This document shows positions 32,555-46,139 of a stretch of DNA of 64,000 nt, one piece after another (within the stretch, counting starts at the first letter, position 1; each line of letters opens with the position of its first letter). Made by a program: the position numbers and the translations under genes. The notes below the pieces were generated by a model that saw nothing but the letters and a program-made list of their open reading frames with translations, was not told the origin of the DNA and searched no databases. The stretch comes from Pyrrhosoma nymphula (Eukaryota > Arthropoda > Insecta > Odonata > Coenagrionidae), in contig OY754328.1 in the NCBI GenBank assembly GCA_963573305.1, positions 41,283,822 through 41,347,821 of the forward strand, given 5' to 3'.

Positions 32555-33842
32555 GGAAATGCCGAAAAGCTCTAGGGAATTTTTTTCGTCGAACTTTTTT
32601 CTTGAGAAACGAAAGTCTTCGGTAATTAATTTTCCTAGACCAAAATGCTACTTTAGGGAAAACCTTCGGGCATAGGAAAAGTTGCACCATTAATTGCATA
32701 GAGTGCAGTACATAGAGTGAATTAACTATGGAGGAAAAAATGTATTTTCATTAAAAACATTTATTCTGCATAGTTTCATGTATACAACCATAGAGTTATC
32801 ACAATTAATTATAATGAGGCTGACGAAATATGTCTCTATAAAAAAGATGTGCAACCATCATAAAAACACCTGTCATAGTCAATAACATTTGGTGTAAGAC
32901 AAATATTAGCCACTAAGCCACTGCCACCCAATTTCAAAAGCATTTCTAAGGGAAAATGCATTCTAGTTAAATTGTTCCCTGGAGGTATATTTTATAGGGA
33001 AACCCGGGGTTCAATTTTTTAGGGAATTTCCCATTAGGGTGGTGTCCTATACTCAGGAGAAACAGTTAAAATGAAGAAAAAAATTCGATGGGGGACATAT
33101 CAGTTGACGACATCTGAAGCATAATATGGCTATTGCAAAACAATGACTGACCAAAGTCCCTATTTTCATATTTTCTCTTCCCTAATATCTTTTCTCATAA
33201 TCAAAAAAATGGCTCGTTATTAATTAGAGGCGACTAAAATTCAGCGCATCGTATCATCAACGGTTTTTGGGGTTTCCCTCGTTCATAGTATAATTAATAC
33301 CTCCTTTCATTTGCAATGGTAAAATATTTCATGCGTTTAAAAGTGGGAAGTGATGAGCAATTCATTTGGCCCGCCAGTATTTGCGACAGTTGCCTAAATA
33401 ACACTGCCTACTTGCTTTTCTTTGTTGATACGCCGAAAATTTGACGCACAAGTCTACTTGTAAAATTCGCCTACTGCATACTCGTGTATTATGTTCACTA
33501 TTTCCCCCTTCTCTGCATGCTGTCTTAACAAGAGCTTACATTTGCCTCACGTTCAAATATCTGCGCAGCCATTGGGGAATAGTGCTTCACGCAATAACTG
33601 GCATACATTACCCCTAAGAAATGACGTTTTACACTTATTAAGAAGTCACTAAACAGGTATGACTGTGAGACATTGGCGTTGGAAAAAATTAGCTAGTGTT
33701 TTCCGGTAAACGAGATATTTATTTGTAAAAAGCGTCACTATTTATTAGTAATCCATTTTGTGTCTCCTTTACCAGCCGGTACTACCGCTTTAAACTGGTG
33801 ATCGTAAGACGGATATGGAGCTTATGGCGTTTTGATGAACAC
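32555..33842. other. unassigned stretch
   Basis: AT-rich, with GGGAAA/TTTCCC words to about 33045 that may belong to the element described at 31898. Nothing else recognised. Confidence 0.3.
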
Positions 33843-33877
33843 CTGAAGATGTCGCATATGCGATGAAACAGGTGGTA
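33843..33877 (+). ncRNA. hammerhead-like motif
   Basis: CTGAAGA (33843-33849), stem II TCGCATATGCGA, GAAAC (33865-33869), then a loop and GTA (33875-33877), followed by an AATAAAATC stretch as after the other motifs. Helix I is weak and helix III is not palindromic, so activity is doubtful. Confidence 0.4.
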
Positions 33878-36800
33878 TTGAATAAAATCTATTGTAAAAT
33901 GTACAAAGTTTGTATTGATTCTGTTTTGTTTATTTTTTTGTTTAATTCGCGGAAACATAGCAATTTAAATGTCGTTCTCAGCAGCGGCAACGCGATGGTT
34001 TAGTAGGAAATGAAAAGGTATTTTTTCTGAAATCTGAAATGTAATTTTGCTGAGCCATCTCCGATCGACAGGTGGATATTCGTAGACCTCGAATTCCATG
34101 AGCAAACATGGACTTGCAACAAATAATCTGGTTCTTTTGGCTTTTGGTTCTTCAAATGCTTTCTTTTCTAATACTATGTGCTGACGATTTAACGAAACCT
34201 ATAAATTGCTCCCCCTAAGTGAACCTCATTAATCACCGTAAAGGCGTCAACCGCCGGCTGTTCCGGTCCAACCCGCGGAGGCCTGTGGAGGCCGTTCTCA
34301 GGCCTCGAGGGCCCCTGCGAGGATATTTTGCAAAGCTGTGCAAAAAAAGTAGAATTTAAATTCCTCTTGGGAAATTCATCTCTCATGGTCTCTCGGAAGT
34401 TAATTAAAACTTGCTTTCCTTCACAATAATCATTTGCAACTGCCTTTGATTTTCCTTGTTTGAGTAATCGAGGGGGATGAGTTAGTTAAAGCCATCTTGA
34501 CAGGAAGAATATATATGGAGGAGGGTATAAACCAAACGTATCCGGTATTGCATCATATAAATCTGAGATGCTCTATATGTACTGCAATAGCTAGAATTAA
34601 TGCTAAGATAACTTCGGAAAATCCAAAGTACTCATGTTAGTTAGAATATTGATGACCCTTCAAACCCCCAACCATGGTTGGTAGGACAATAGACATGCAT
34701 GATGCATAAGACTTAACTCCTCGATTAAAAGTTTCTCTAATGAGTCTTAAAAGCACTCTTCGAAACAGCATTTTCTCTTTCGGAGTGACTGACTGATCTG
34801 TCAGTGAGATGCCATGGATTCCTTTCCTCGCACCTTCCATCCTCTCTTCTCAGACAACACCCCTCATCTACTTACCCTGGCCCTCAGCAGAGCGCATCAA
34901 ACGTAGTGGTGGAATAAAGTGTTGTCGGAGTAGCGAAATGGCTGCTGCCGCAACTGTTTCAAATAACTGTTGCATACAACAGGTTAGTTTCGTGATCGTG
35001 CCGCAGGCGCGCCATTTGCGCTCTTTGCTGTTCAGCGGCAACTGAAGAAGCTGAATCTGACTCTTTTGTCTTCTGTTCCAGTTGCACTGCACGTTTGCCA
35101 ATGTTGCGGTTATAAGCTACAATTTGATGGATTTGAATCTGTCGCGGGCGGTTGCTGGATTATTCAGCCCGCCCGTCGTTGCGGATAGAATTAGAACTGT
35201 GAAGTACCTATCCTTCATGAATCAAAATGAAATTGTTACTTTATTTAACTAAGTGAAAGATTTCTTATTACATAAAATACAGAAAAAACTACCGGTCATG
35301 TTGAAACAGCGCCGATCGATCGCCTGTTGTTCGGTGTGCTAGCTGTAGTTCGCAACAGGGTGTTTCGCGAAACTGTTTCGTCTTGAACCGCTAATCTTTC
35401 CCTCTCGAAGCGAAGGGGACGAGTGGTCGCGGCAGTGGAGAAGGGGCTCGGGGGGGATTTGCGTTCACTAAACCGCTCCGATAGCCATTTTATAAAGCTG
35501 ACACGACCGTTGTAGCGTGCTAATATTGTGGAAAAAGTTGCGTAAATAATAAAAATGCCGGAATTATTATTTTTTAAATATTTCACGACCTAGATGACCA
35601 CGCTTGCACGAAGATCGTTCGTGTCTGAAGGTAGAAGGGACAGTAGCAGAATGGAGGTGAGTGAAAATTGTGTGAATATGCACTATTAAGGGCAGGCGGA
35701 GAGGTTTTTTTTAGGGAAGGTGGTTTTGGGAATGGAAGCAGAAAGGGCAGAAACCATTCTTCGGGCATTGGTCCACTCTTTTACCGGAAGGTGCCATGAG
35801 GTCTGCTATTGTAGATACCAATGGACGGACGGTGTGCTGTATCTGAAATGCTCTTCACGAGGCCCTCCAGTAGGGGTTAGGATTCTAATGAAAAATATTC
35901 CCCGTTCCGGGAATTGATTCCTTGTCCCTGGGGTGGGAAGCCAGGGGAAGCTATAGCCACATCTCCTACTCCGTTCCCTGGCTCACGCATTGCGAACATC
36001 AACGACAAAAGGGATTCATTCTCCCGGCCACTCACGCTTGGCCACGGGGGAATAATAATTTTTCAAAAACGTTGATTGTCGCAGACCAAAAGGCCTTTTA
36101 GACATTCTGTCTACATGCAATCATGGCATAATACTTTATAATGAACAAAACTATAATAAAATGAGATTAAATTTCATCTTTTACGTACAGGAAAATTTAA
36201 AAGGAAAAATAAACATAATAAGAGAATCGTTATTTGGTATTCTTACATCAAGCCGCCGCTATGCTAGGCAAACATATCAGAATAAAAATCACAAATGATT
36301 AGTCCAAAAAACATTGTGCACAACGCAGATAAGTACTAAAGTTAACATCCCTGTTTATTTAAGACTGACAATACCATCTGCTTGGTAGGTGAAAAACATA
36401 ATAAACGAGAAATAGTGCATTGCATTTAAGATATAAAAGTATGTAAATAAATACCAAATGGTATTACAAGAAAACATGCATATTAAACGTAAAATAGTTT
36501 CAAAACAGGTAAAAGGTACAACTTATGCACTTACTAACTAGCTGTGTTTGTGCGTTTTAACTAGATTCATTTATAGGAGTTAGCAGGATTATTACCTTGG
36601 TTTGAGACTAGCAGAAATCATAATTAGGTGATCATATGTATGTTCACCTACTGTAGATTTCCCTTGAATGATAAGTGGGTCCCTACATAGAAGTGGTTAG
36701 GGAATAAATGCAAATTGGGAATAGACACAGGGCGGCTTCAGCTGCGAACGGCCATCATCGGGAGCAGGGGGATGAAGAACATTGTGATCGAATAAAAGGT

Positions 36801-38238
36801 TACTGCTCTCCGAATAGGGCTACCACAGTAATCCATAATTTGATTCATACCCCCTGCTCACATATACATCCATCCCGACGTGTCCCGAGGGAAAGGCGAG
36901 GCTTTTTATAAAACTCCCGTGCAGCTGGTTTTTTCGACGTCCCTGAACTGGAGTAAATGATAGGATTGGCTGAAATTACCAAAACTTGACCAATGCAACG
37001 GTATTCGATTGCTAGCCCTCTGACAGCTAAATTGGATTTCGTGGCAGGAAATCGTCCATGACTACACATGGGCTTATTTCTGCCGTAAACTTGGTCCGTT
37101 TGGTTGAAAGGTCGTTCTGTCAGCAATCATTCATTTTCCCCTTGTGAGAAAAGGGGTGCTATAAGAATATTTGGGTTCATGGTTGAGCTGGATTTTTATG
37201 GATGACTTATGCTTCAGGGCGCGAGGAGTTTACTAGTGGTATAGCCTTGTCGCTTAAGTGAGGTTGCGGTTGGAATCGACGCGTTGGCAGTGAAGAATGT
37301 AAGAAGGTGGTGTGAGTGGCAGATTTGGACGACCACTCCCGCTGCAACTGGTTCGGCAAAACCCCAAGATTTACGATTAACGCGATAGAATCGTCATTAT
37401 TAGATTACAGGATATTTTGAACGTTACTATACATTTCTGGGCGATCGTAGTGAGTAGTTTATTGCTAGTGCAGCCACCAGAAAACAATCGTTTAAATCAC
37501 CGATACATCGCTACTCTAGCCAAATGCGATTGTGTAAATTGGGAACAGCGACAAAAGCAGCTGAATTATATGCTATTGGCTTCTCATTTCTTTGACCAAA
37601 TGTTGATTGATGGGTCAATTTTTTGTCTAAAATTTTTAAAGTTTTCGGTATACTGTACGTAGCCGGTTTACGTCTTTAGCTTTGTTTGTTAATGCGTGTG
37701 AAAATATGCAGAGTATGCCCCAGTGGAGATTTCGAACAGACTTTAATAACAGCATTAGCCGGGAAAACATCATATACTATTCATCACCAGATCCTTCATT
37801 TTTACTTATTCATAAAAAGAGGCAGATATTTTTACAAACTTTGTTTAAAAAAGCATTGCCCGATTGGAATCAAATAGCTATTTTTTATTATTGCTGATGA
37901 TAACTAGCTAACATAGCAATTTCTATCCTATCAGAAAAACCTCACAGCAGAATATTTATTTGAATCAACTAAGTCCTTCACTCTCACTTCATCTCTGCTG
38001 TCAGATTCTAGCTTTCCATTATTGTGTTCAATAGGCCACTTTCAATTGTATGCGGTTAGACGCGCCTCTCGCGGCTGAATCCGCGCTACAAAGTGCTACA
38101 AAGTACTGAGCTCATGGGTTTTATTTAGACTACCCCTCCTCATTTGGTTTCCGTTAAAAAATCCTGTTATTCAGTCAAAGGAGCAAATAATCTTCTCTGA
38201 ATAACATCACGAACTATATGCATACATCAGTTGTAATC
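33878..38238. other. unassigned; 4.4 kb without a recognised element
   Basis: Mixed composition, with GC-richer parts at 34250-34330 and 35330-35480. Short open frames only. A tRNA-like GGGAATTGATTCC at about 35908 is not followed by a tRNA structure. No gene called. Confidence 0.3.
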
Positions 38239-38791
38239 TTATGGTGGTTCCACCGTAAAATGACTGAAATGTCATTTTATTTATATTCTGTCTACTTGTA
38301 GAAAAAGTTGACCTCTATCTGATATGAACGACAAAATAAACCCTATCCACGCTATTTTATTCTATAATTGAATTTGAAATTACATGGTGTTCAATGGGGA
38401 AATGAGAGAAACACGGGGGAAAATAGTATTTTTCCATTAAATACAAATGTCATTTTCGTGGAAAACTGTCTCTAAGAAGGAAATAATCCAGAGAAATTGA
38501 ATAAAAATAAAATACAGGCATCTTACCACCTTATTTCTTTTAGTAATTAGAGAATTAATGCCGTAAATGCTGTAATTCGTAGGAAATGGATCTGCAGTCG
38601 GCTCCTATGGCTGGAATAAAGAGCTCATTTAAAATACATTCGTGGAATGATCTGCATATTTTGTACTTTACTTTTGGGTTTCTATAGGTAACGCATTTAA
38701 TCAGCGAAAGCAGGATTTTTTGGACAAAATATAAAAAATGTGGAAGTTAGTATTTGTTTTGACTCACACAGTCGCGGCGGAACCTCCTTAA
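38239..38791 (+). mobile_element. TTAA MITE family A, copy 2 (553 bp)
   Basis: Begins TTATGGTGGTTCCACCGTAA (TTAA with one change) and ends GCGGAACCTCCTTAA. Collinear with copies 1 and 3. Confidence 0.85.
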
Positions 38792-39587
38792 CTAAAAACG
38801 TAACGAGGCATTCTTGGCTAAGGAAGCAGTATTCGTCTTAGCTCACTTATCAAATATGCGAGTGTGATAATGACATACTCAATATAGTAGTAAGGGAGTA
38901 GTAAGTAATGTAGTAGCATACTCAAGGGTAGTAAGTAGTGAATAAATAACGATGAAATTAGACAGAAATTTACTTCTACACGTGGCTGTTTGTTCTGGTT
39001 CCGGTGAACGCATAAAGATCCAAATATAGAGCGTCCATTACTCTTTGAAGAGGAACCTTATGTCTAAGGTACCCAGCAAAATTCCGTAGTAGACTAACAA
39101 TGTCGAACCCACCATCTAAGGATATTTTGATTACGGGAAAAAGCGTTTGATAGCTTGCGGTATAAACATCGGGTAGATAAGGAATTTGCTTAGACACTGT
39201 ATAAATGCGCTAAGAAGTGAGTTGAAATCTAACGACAGTAAAAACTGTTGTAATCCAAGAACTGGGTGAACTCGTTGGCTCTCAGTATTCACATATCGCA
39301 AATTGCACTATTTATTCTGTGCTTGAAAATTGTTCTGAGAAGTATTCACTGACCCTTATCCAATACATTCATTTAACTAATTATTCCACTACAATAATTA
39401 ATCAAACCTTAAATATGTCAATAACAAGATGAAATCAAGTTGCGCAGGAGTTATTATTATCTGTGAAATTCTCTACAGTTCAACTATCATTTATTTATTT
39501 TCTACAATAAGAGTTGCACAGCCGCATGCGCAGCATATACGGTGACTGCAAATTCTCAGCAGGGAAAGGGAAAATGAGTAAACATAT
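38792..39587. other. unassigned; short repeat and an orphan frame
   Basis: GTAGTAAG-type words repeat at 38886-38940. A 76-codon minus frame (stop at 38976) starts after a stop near 39210 and has non-simple composition; I do not recognise it. Confidence 0.25.
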
Positions 39588-40149
39588 TTAAGGTAGTTCT
39601 AGCGAAAAATCACTTCACCTAGAATTTGATGAATTTAGCCTCATTTTAAAGAAAAAACTCTCATCTTTCCAATGATATCAAAATATCAACCCCTTGCCAA
39701 ACTACTTTTCGAGCAATTTGCCTAAAAATATAAGCTGTTTTACATGAAATAGATAATGACTGAGCGCTCCAGAGGGAGAATATTAATCAAATTAGGAACT
39801 TTTAGCGCCTAGATTTCGTCAAAAAACTAACGGTGAGTAGTTTGAATGTTTTATCAACTATTTATAACAAAATAATCTATTACTCAACACAGTAATTTTT
39901 ACAGAATCGCAAAAAACTACTATTTTGAAGGGTTTTCTGCCATACGGCGGGAAAAAATGAGTCAAGTTAGAGACTTATGTAGCTTTTTTTATTTTACTAC
40001 TGAGAATTTTGGTCATATATGACGATTTCGTTGCGCCATTAATATTACAATATTTATTTCATACTTCCTACAGACGCTGAAATTAAAAATAAAAATTCGA
40101 ATATGGTCTCCATTATGACTAGGGAACTATCTCGCTCAAACCACCTTAA
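39588..40149. mobile_element. TTAA MITE family B, copy 3 (562 bp, complete)
   Basis: TTAAGGTAGTTCTAGCGAAA at the left and TCGCTCAAACCACCTTAA at the right, both ending in TTAA. It is the reference copy for the family. No coding. Confidence 0.85.
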
Positions 40150-41560
40150 GCAGTCGTTTGCTTGCTTCGTTAATTGCTAGTAACCCTAGTAACTGATTCA
40201 TATCCATGAGATTCATATCCGGAAGAGAGCTGTTTGGCTCTGAAACTCCATACCTCGATCAAAGGTTTTATGCGCATATTATTATTTACTATATATGCTC
40301 TGAACTCCAACATTATCAGATGGCTCCCTGTCTCCCGTGAAATAAAGTTTGTCCTCTTCAAAATGTAGCGAGCATTGAATGAATATGAACACTATTTGGG
40401 AAGAAGGTGGCGATGGAGTAAATCATGCCTTGCTTTTATCAATTGCACCTGAAGTTGATGATTCCCTTCGACTTTTCCTGTGACATGCATTCGATTGAGA
40501 GGCCGGATTCGAAGGACGATACCATATGCTCAGCTGGAGAAATTGATGAAAATGGAGACTGGGTGGTGTTTTTTATATTTCTTTTACTGACTCCCAACGA
40601 CATGAGCATTACATATTTTAGAGTTACTTCCAGTCCCACGGGCGGCGTCCCGTTAAAGTTGAGGAAATGCAGTAATTGTGTCGGCAATTCATATAATCGC
40701 GCTTAACTTTTCCACAACATTCCCCTTACTACTAGCATGTAGTAATAATGAATTTATCAGTTGTAAAGTATTTTTATCAAATTGAGAGAAATAGAGGCGC
40801 GGGTTAATATCCGCGAATCAGCGATTTTATTTTACATGATTCGAATATTATTTTGATTATTAATCTACGTACGTTTAGAGTGGTATGGTAAAGGCTGAAT
40901 ATTGTGGCAAATGCAGTATCTGGAAATTAGATATAAATAAAAGGTAGTGATTTATTCAGGAAATTCCTACAAATTCAGTGAACAGTGAATAATTGTGTTT
41001 ACATTCAAACCACGCGGGTTAAGTGAAAATAATACTTAATATAAACTCCCACAGATTTACTTGATAGCTTCTTACTTTTCTTCCCGTCGACTGCTTTGAT
41101 TCACTGCTCCTTCACTTACTTCGTGTAAGGCTGATAAGGATGAAAGAATAAAATTCTATTCTTGCACCCACGTACCATTTTTTCTTCCTTACTCATGCTC
41201 TCCTCACATTTCTGTCAAAAGTGGCCGCTCGCGGCGGTAGTTATCGTCGTTAGTGTAGGTGGGTGGATAGGCGCGCCCCGGGCGGTCACCTCAAGGACAG
41301 AAGCAAAATAATATAAGCATGCCAACTACCAACGCCTATGTTGTGGAACCACTTGGAAAAACGTTTTTTTTCTCTTGAAGAACACCTGAAACGCTCATTG
41401 TTTTTTTTTCAAGAAAAATTCAACCATTGACCACCCAGGAAGAGTGTTCATGCACGGGATGTAATGGGACAGAAACTGTTACTCGTTTCTGAATTGGGGA
41501 GCTTATGCAGGAGCCAGTCGTAAAATCCTACAAATGTTGGTATAGACCGGCTTTAGTGTG
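40150..41560. other. unassigned stretch
   Basis: No gene recognised. Overlapping frames of 82-93 codons at 40425-40706 on opposite strands cancel as evidence. Confidence 0.3.
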
Positions 41561-42080
41561 ATGACCATGGAAGGTTTGGTGGGATTCGAAGATTTCTTAT
41601 TTCGTCCGTCTCTCCCATGCCTTCTCCTTCCCCCCTCCTCCCCTCCTGTCCGTGGACCGCATCAGATATCGTGCTCTCGTGGTGTCACCTGGGAAGGCGG
41701 GGCCACGGTACATCAGACCGTGGTGGTGCCTCGTGCCTCCGATGAAGAGGGCGTCGGAGAAGACTTTCTCCTTCCAGCTCACAATCAGTCAAGGGACGAA
41801 CAAACATACCGCGGAAAGACACGCCGGAGAATCAGGCCCAGAGACAGACGGGACCTCCCACTTTGAAACCACGCTCTCACCCATCAAACCGTCCCGTCAT
41901 CCCTCCTTCCTCTCATCTCCTCCATTCCTCCTCCTCTTCCCCTCTCTCGTCTTCTTCTCATTTCATGTATCGTCCACGGCCTCTTCGCCTTCCGCTCCTC
42001 CTCTTCATCTTTCTTTCTCCTTCTTCTTTTCTTCCGTCCTTCAACTCTCTTATAGTCTTTTATAGGTCCTCTTCCTTTGT
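41560..42080. other. GC-rich then CT-rich segment
   Basis: CpG-rich to about 41880, then a polypyrimidine run (CTC/TTC) to 42060 on the plus strand. Open frames follow the composition. Confidence 0.35.
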
Positions 42081-42081
42081 T

Positions 42082-43074
42082 ATACAGGGTGTTTCTTAAT
42101 GACTCTGTAATATTTTAGAATATGATTTAGCAGATCAAAATAAGAGAAAAATTCAATTGGACATGTGCCCGAAAACGCACCGCTAGGTATCCACCCAGCT
42201 ATCTGTCTGTTTGCGTTTTTCACTGAAACCGCACTCAATAAAAAAAACTATTTAAGGTAAATACTTGAAATGTAGTATAGCTGTTAATGACAAAGTTTAA
42301 AAATATCCTGCGGTATTTAATTATTTTCTAATACACCGTTTCAAAACGGTGGCCAATCAAACTTTTTAATCCTTAATATATCTTTGTGCACAGAAATCGT
42401 ATTAAAAAAAGTGCAAGTATGAAAAAGTTGCGCGTTTATTTACAAATAAAATGGTATCAATAGTCTGAATACCTACTACAACAATGACCAACATATTTTC
42501 AAACCAAACGACGAAGGTTTATTGTTGTATGTTTACATTAAACTCTCTTTGTTATTTGGTTTGAAAATCTGTGGACCATTGTTTTAGTGGGTATGCAGAT
42601 TTTATTGATACCATTTGTTTATTGTTGTATATGTGCATTCAAGTCTTTGACATTGGTTTGAAAATCTGCTGACAATTTTATTTTTGTTGTAGGAATGCAA
42701 ATTTTGTTGATACGATTTCATTTGTTAATAAAACGCGCAACTTTTTCATACTTGCACTTTTTTAATACGATTTCTGTGCGCAAAGATATATTAAGGATTA
42801 AAAAGTTTGATTGGCCACCATTTTTAAACGGTGTATTAGAAAATAATTAAATACCACAGGATAGTTTTAAACATTGCCATTAACAGCTATACTACATTTC
42901 AAGTCTATCTTAAATATCTTTTTTTATTTAGTGCGGTTACAGTGAAAAACGCATACAGACAGCTGGGTGGGTAGCGGTGCGTTTTCTGACACATGTCCAA
43001 TTGAATTTTTTTCTTATTTTAATCTGCTAAATCATATTCTAAAATATTACAGAGTCATTAAGAAACATCCCGTA
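42082..43074. mobile_element. ~990-bp foldback element
   Basis: Arms of ~390-440 bp run inward from TACAGGGTGTTTCTTAATGA and its inverse TCATTAAGAAACATCCCGTA. Matching internal landmarks include AGCAGATCAAAATAAG, CACCCAGCT and AAAAAGTTGCGCG. A short spacer around 42480-42680 holds TTGTTGTA repeats. TA flanks both ends, as for Tc1/mariner-type targets. No transposase. Confidence 0.85.
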
Positions 43075-43509
43075 TATATACTTTTACTCCAATCATTGAT
43101 TATTATAAATTATGGGTGTAATACCTATCTATTGATCTAAAGTAATTCAAGCGCTCTCGCGCAAAACCCAAAGACACCTATTTCTGCTCTTCATTTCGTT
43201 CGACTTGACTTACTTCCTGTCTCTCTTCATCCCATACAAACACTTAAACTTTGTCACCCCGCTTACCCAGCACTCTGTCTTCTCTGCATCACGGCCATAA
43301 ACATTCCACTCACTTTGACTATTGGTCCATTCATTTCCTCCTCTGCCTTCTCCTCCTTTATTTCTCTCTGCAATTTCCTTTCCTCACCTTTCTATCTTTA
43401 TCGAGGAAAATGGAATATCAATTTCTTTTGTTTCTATTTTATGATTTCGGTGATCGTATCGGTGAATGTAATAGTTGCTCCGTCTAATTGATTCGGTTTT
43501 ATCTGTATC
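43075..43509. other. unassigned stretch
   Basis: CT-rich patches; nothing recognised. Confidence 0.3.
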
Positions 43510-44275
43510 CAAGGTGACCATCCGTCCTATTTTAGGGAGGACAGTCCTTCTTTTGTAAGTTCTGTCCTCCCTCGAAAAGTGTCCTCATACATGTCCTCCT
43601 TTTCGATATTTGAAGACTAATCTGTAAAACTCTGTATTTGATCGATGCCAAGCCGGTCCGTTACAAGTGATGTGACGTATATGTACTTGATATGACGATT
43701 CGTCAAGGCTCGGTAGGTACAGTGCGGCGGCAATCAACATGTTGAAATGAACAGGTTGAATGGGAAAATCAACATGTTGAAATTGATCAAAGATGGGTGG
43801 AAATGTTCAGCCATTTGAAACATAATCATATTTCATGTGAACATTTATTTGTTCTGGTTCAATTTACGTTGTGCTGCCCTGGAACTAATGCAGCATTTGA
43901 AAGAGTTTTTTTTTCAATTGCTAATGATTTTTGAGCAAGTGAAACATCGAAATTGAATGTTGATACTCTAGCGGTAGCTCTTGCCGTAAAATTCAGTATG
44001 AAAGATAGTTTTTGTTCAGATATTTCCAATATATTGTTGGAAGATAATACATTGATTGAAAATATTCATTCAATGGAAAAGTACTCATTTAAATAATAAT
44101 TAATATGTATGTAAGCATAGTCACAAAAAAAACGGTCACAAAGGTTTTTATTATGCATTTATCATATTATATGTAGTGTATTATTGTTGCAATGAATGAA
44201 ATGTTTCTTTTATTTACGATATTTGTATTTTTTTATTTTCGTTCTCCTTTTCATTGTGAAAAAGTTGGTCACCTG
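43510..44275 (+). mobile_element. hAT family H, copy 1 (766 bp) with transposase relic
   Basis: Ends CAAGGTGACCA and TTGGTCACCTG, with flanking TCTGTATC/ACTGTATC (7 of 8 bases match). Inside, CCTGGAACTAATGCAGCATT encodes PGTNAAFERVF near 43879-43911. This matches the Pro-Gly-Thr-Asn-x-x-x-Glu-Arg-x-Phe block of the hAT dimerisation domain. A stop follows 19 residues into the block, then homology continues to about 44040. It retains only the 3' end of the gene. Confidence 0.82.
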
Positions 44276-45999
44276 ACTGTATCACTTCATTCCATCGCAG
44301 TAGCATCACCTTTTACCGTACTTTTGCTTACCTAAAGTATAACTTATTTAATGCTAAATTCATAATCAGTTTTCTATCGGAACCGTGTAAAATACATTAT
44401 GTCTGCCTGAACTCTTCCTTTTACAATTATTTGACTCTGGTGTCTAGAGGGTGCTAGAGGGATTTTATTTAGTTTTTTTCCCTTCCCAATGCTACTGCGT
44501 TTTCTACCCTGCCCTTCAACCCCCTCCAGTTAATCCTCCAGCCCATCTCCAACCACCTCGGAGACAAACCGAGGGTTTTCACTCGAGCTGAAGTCTTTGA
44601 ACTCTTGAACTTTGGCCCGGCCTAGCTCCATTTCCGTTTCCGCGAGTGCTATCATTTCATCCTAAAGATATAGCCTCTGGAAGTAACGCGAGTGGATTGC
44701 AAGAACGCATATATCTCACTCATTCTTTTATTCGAATCGAAGCGAATTCAAACGCCTTTGCTTCGATGCATTATTAGTATCCAGCGTGTTTTCTGAGCAA
44801 TGCGGGATCGTATTCGACGAGAGTGATTTGAGGCAATTTAGGAAAGTAACCGTGTAGTAGCTAGCACTAGGTAGTCTCCGGCAGTCATGTATCAAGTCAT
44901 TCGAACAGATGAAGAGGGAGGAGCGCTTTTGAGAATGATAACCTGGAAAAGAGTTCTGCTTCTTCCAAGTTACTTATCTAGGCATTCATAATGAATGGAT
45001 TTAATCTCTTGGATGGATGATTCTTCGGAGAGCCTATTTACCCTCGTAAAGTCTCCAATATTTTCGCTTTTTAAGCTATGCTGGCGTATTTGGGGTATAT
45101 CGTACCTTCAGTGCCTCCAACATGTCGTATCGAACGATCGAACTGATACTGGCCATCTATTTCTTTGTATATTACGCGTTTCTCACATTTTAATGCGATT
45201 TCGCAGTTAATAATTGTACGTGTGTTTAATCACCCACGTGTGTGCCTTAAAAGTTATAAAAAATAATTTATCTATCGTTGTTCTTTATCATTCAATTTTT
45301 ATTGACAAAAATTCTACCTATAACACATAAAAACCTTCTTTTTATGAAAGTAAAAAAAGCCCTTAAATTTTAAAACCGACTGGTAGTAAGAATAATATTA
45401 TTCTTTCCGGGTTAGCTGGAAATGCACGCTCATTTCTCGTTCCGTTTCTAAATACTCCTTTGCTAGGGACATTTTTTTATTGTGCATGACTGCATAGTCA
45501 AACGTTGCTGATGAATCATGCATTGAAATAAAAGTTACAGAGAGTATTTGTAATGAGCTGTACTATTTCCGTGCTCGTAAAAATATATTTCTGATCCTCT
45601 CAGGATAAAACAGACTAAAGTCTTCTTCGATTAGAATAAGTCGCCTGACTAATGAATATTGTAAGGAATGGATGATGGATGACAACACCACTTATGTTTT
45701 TTCATTTCAGAAGTTAGGCATTTTTTAGTCTGCTGAGATGTGTTCAACCACATTTCTCTTTTATTGTGGGTCGAATTTCACAATTTTGGTTGTATCAATA
45801 TTGCTCTTTGTAGTTGAGAATGTGACAATGGCTACCAGTTGGCTTATTAGACAGAAGAGCTCACTTTGTCGTCATGCCGACGGTATGCAAAAGGTATTCT
45901 TGTATCCACGAGGGGGAATTATTACTCCCTTCTCCATTGTTGCTGCCTGTTATTTCCCCTAATGGCTTGGACATATCGATATATCACACTTGAGCACGG
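44276..45999. other. unassigned stretch
   Basis: No recognised gene or element; short frames only. Confidence 0.3.
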
Positions 46000-46139
46000 G
46001 TGATGGCCAGAGATGGTGGAGTAACTGAGTGAAAGTAACTGAGTTACTGGTAACGATTACATTTGAGGTAATTATTACTTGTAATCGTTACATTACAAAA
46101 ATATATTACAAAAAATAACTATTATTTATTTTAATTTTT

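Noticed and set aside
41652..42065. 137-codon frame
   Set aside because: Second half is a polypyrimidine tract giving Ser/Phe/Leu runs; overlapping frames on both strands.
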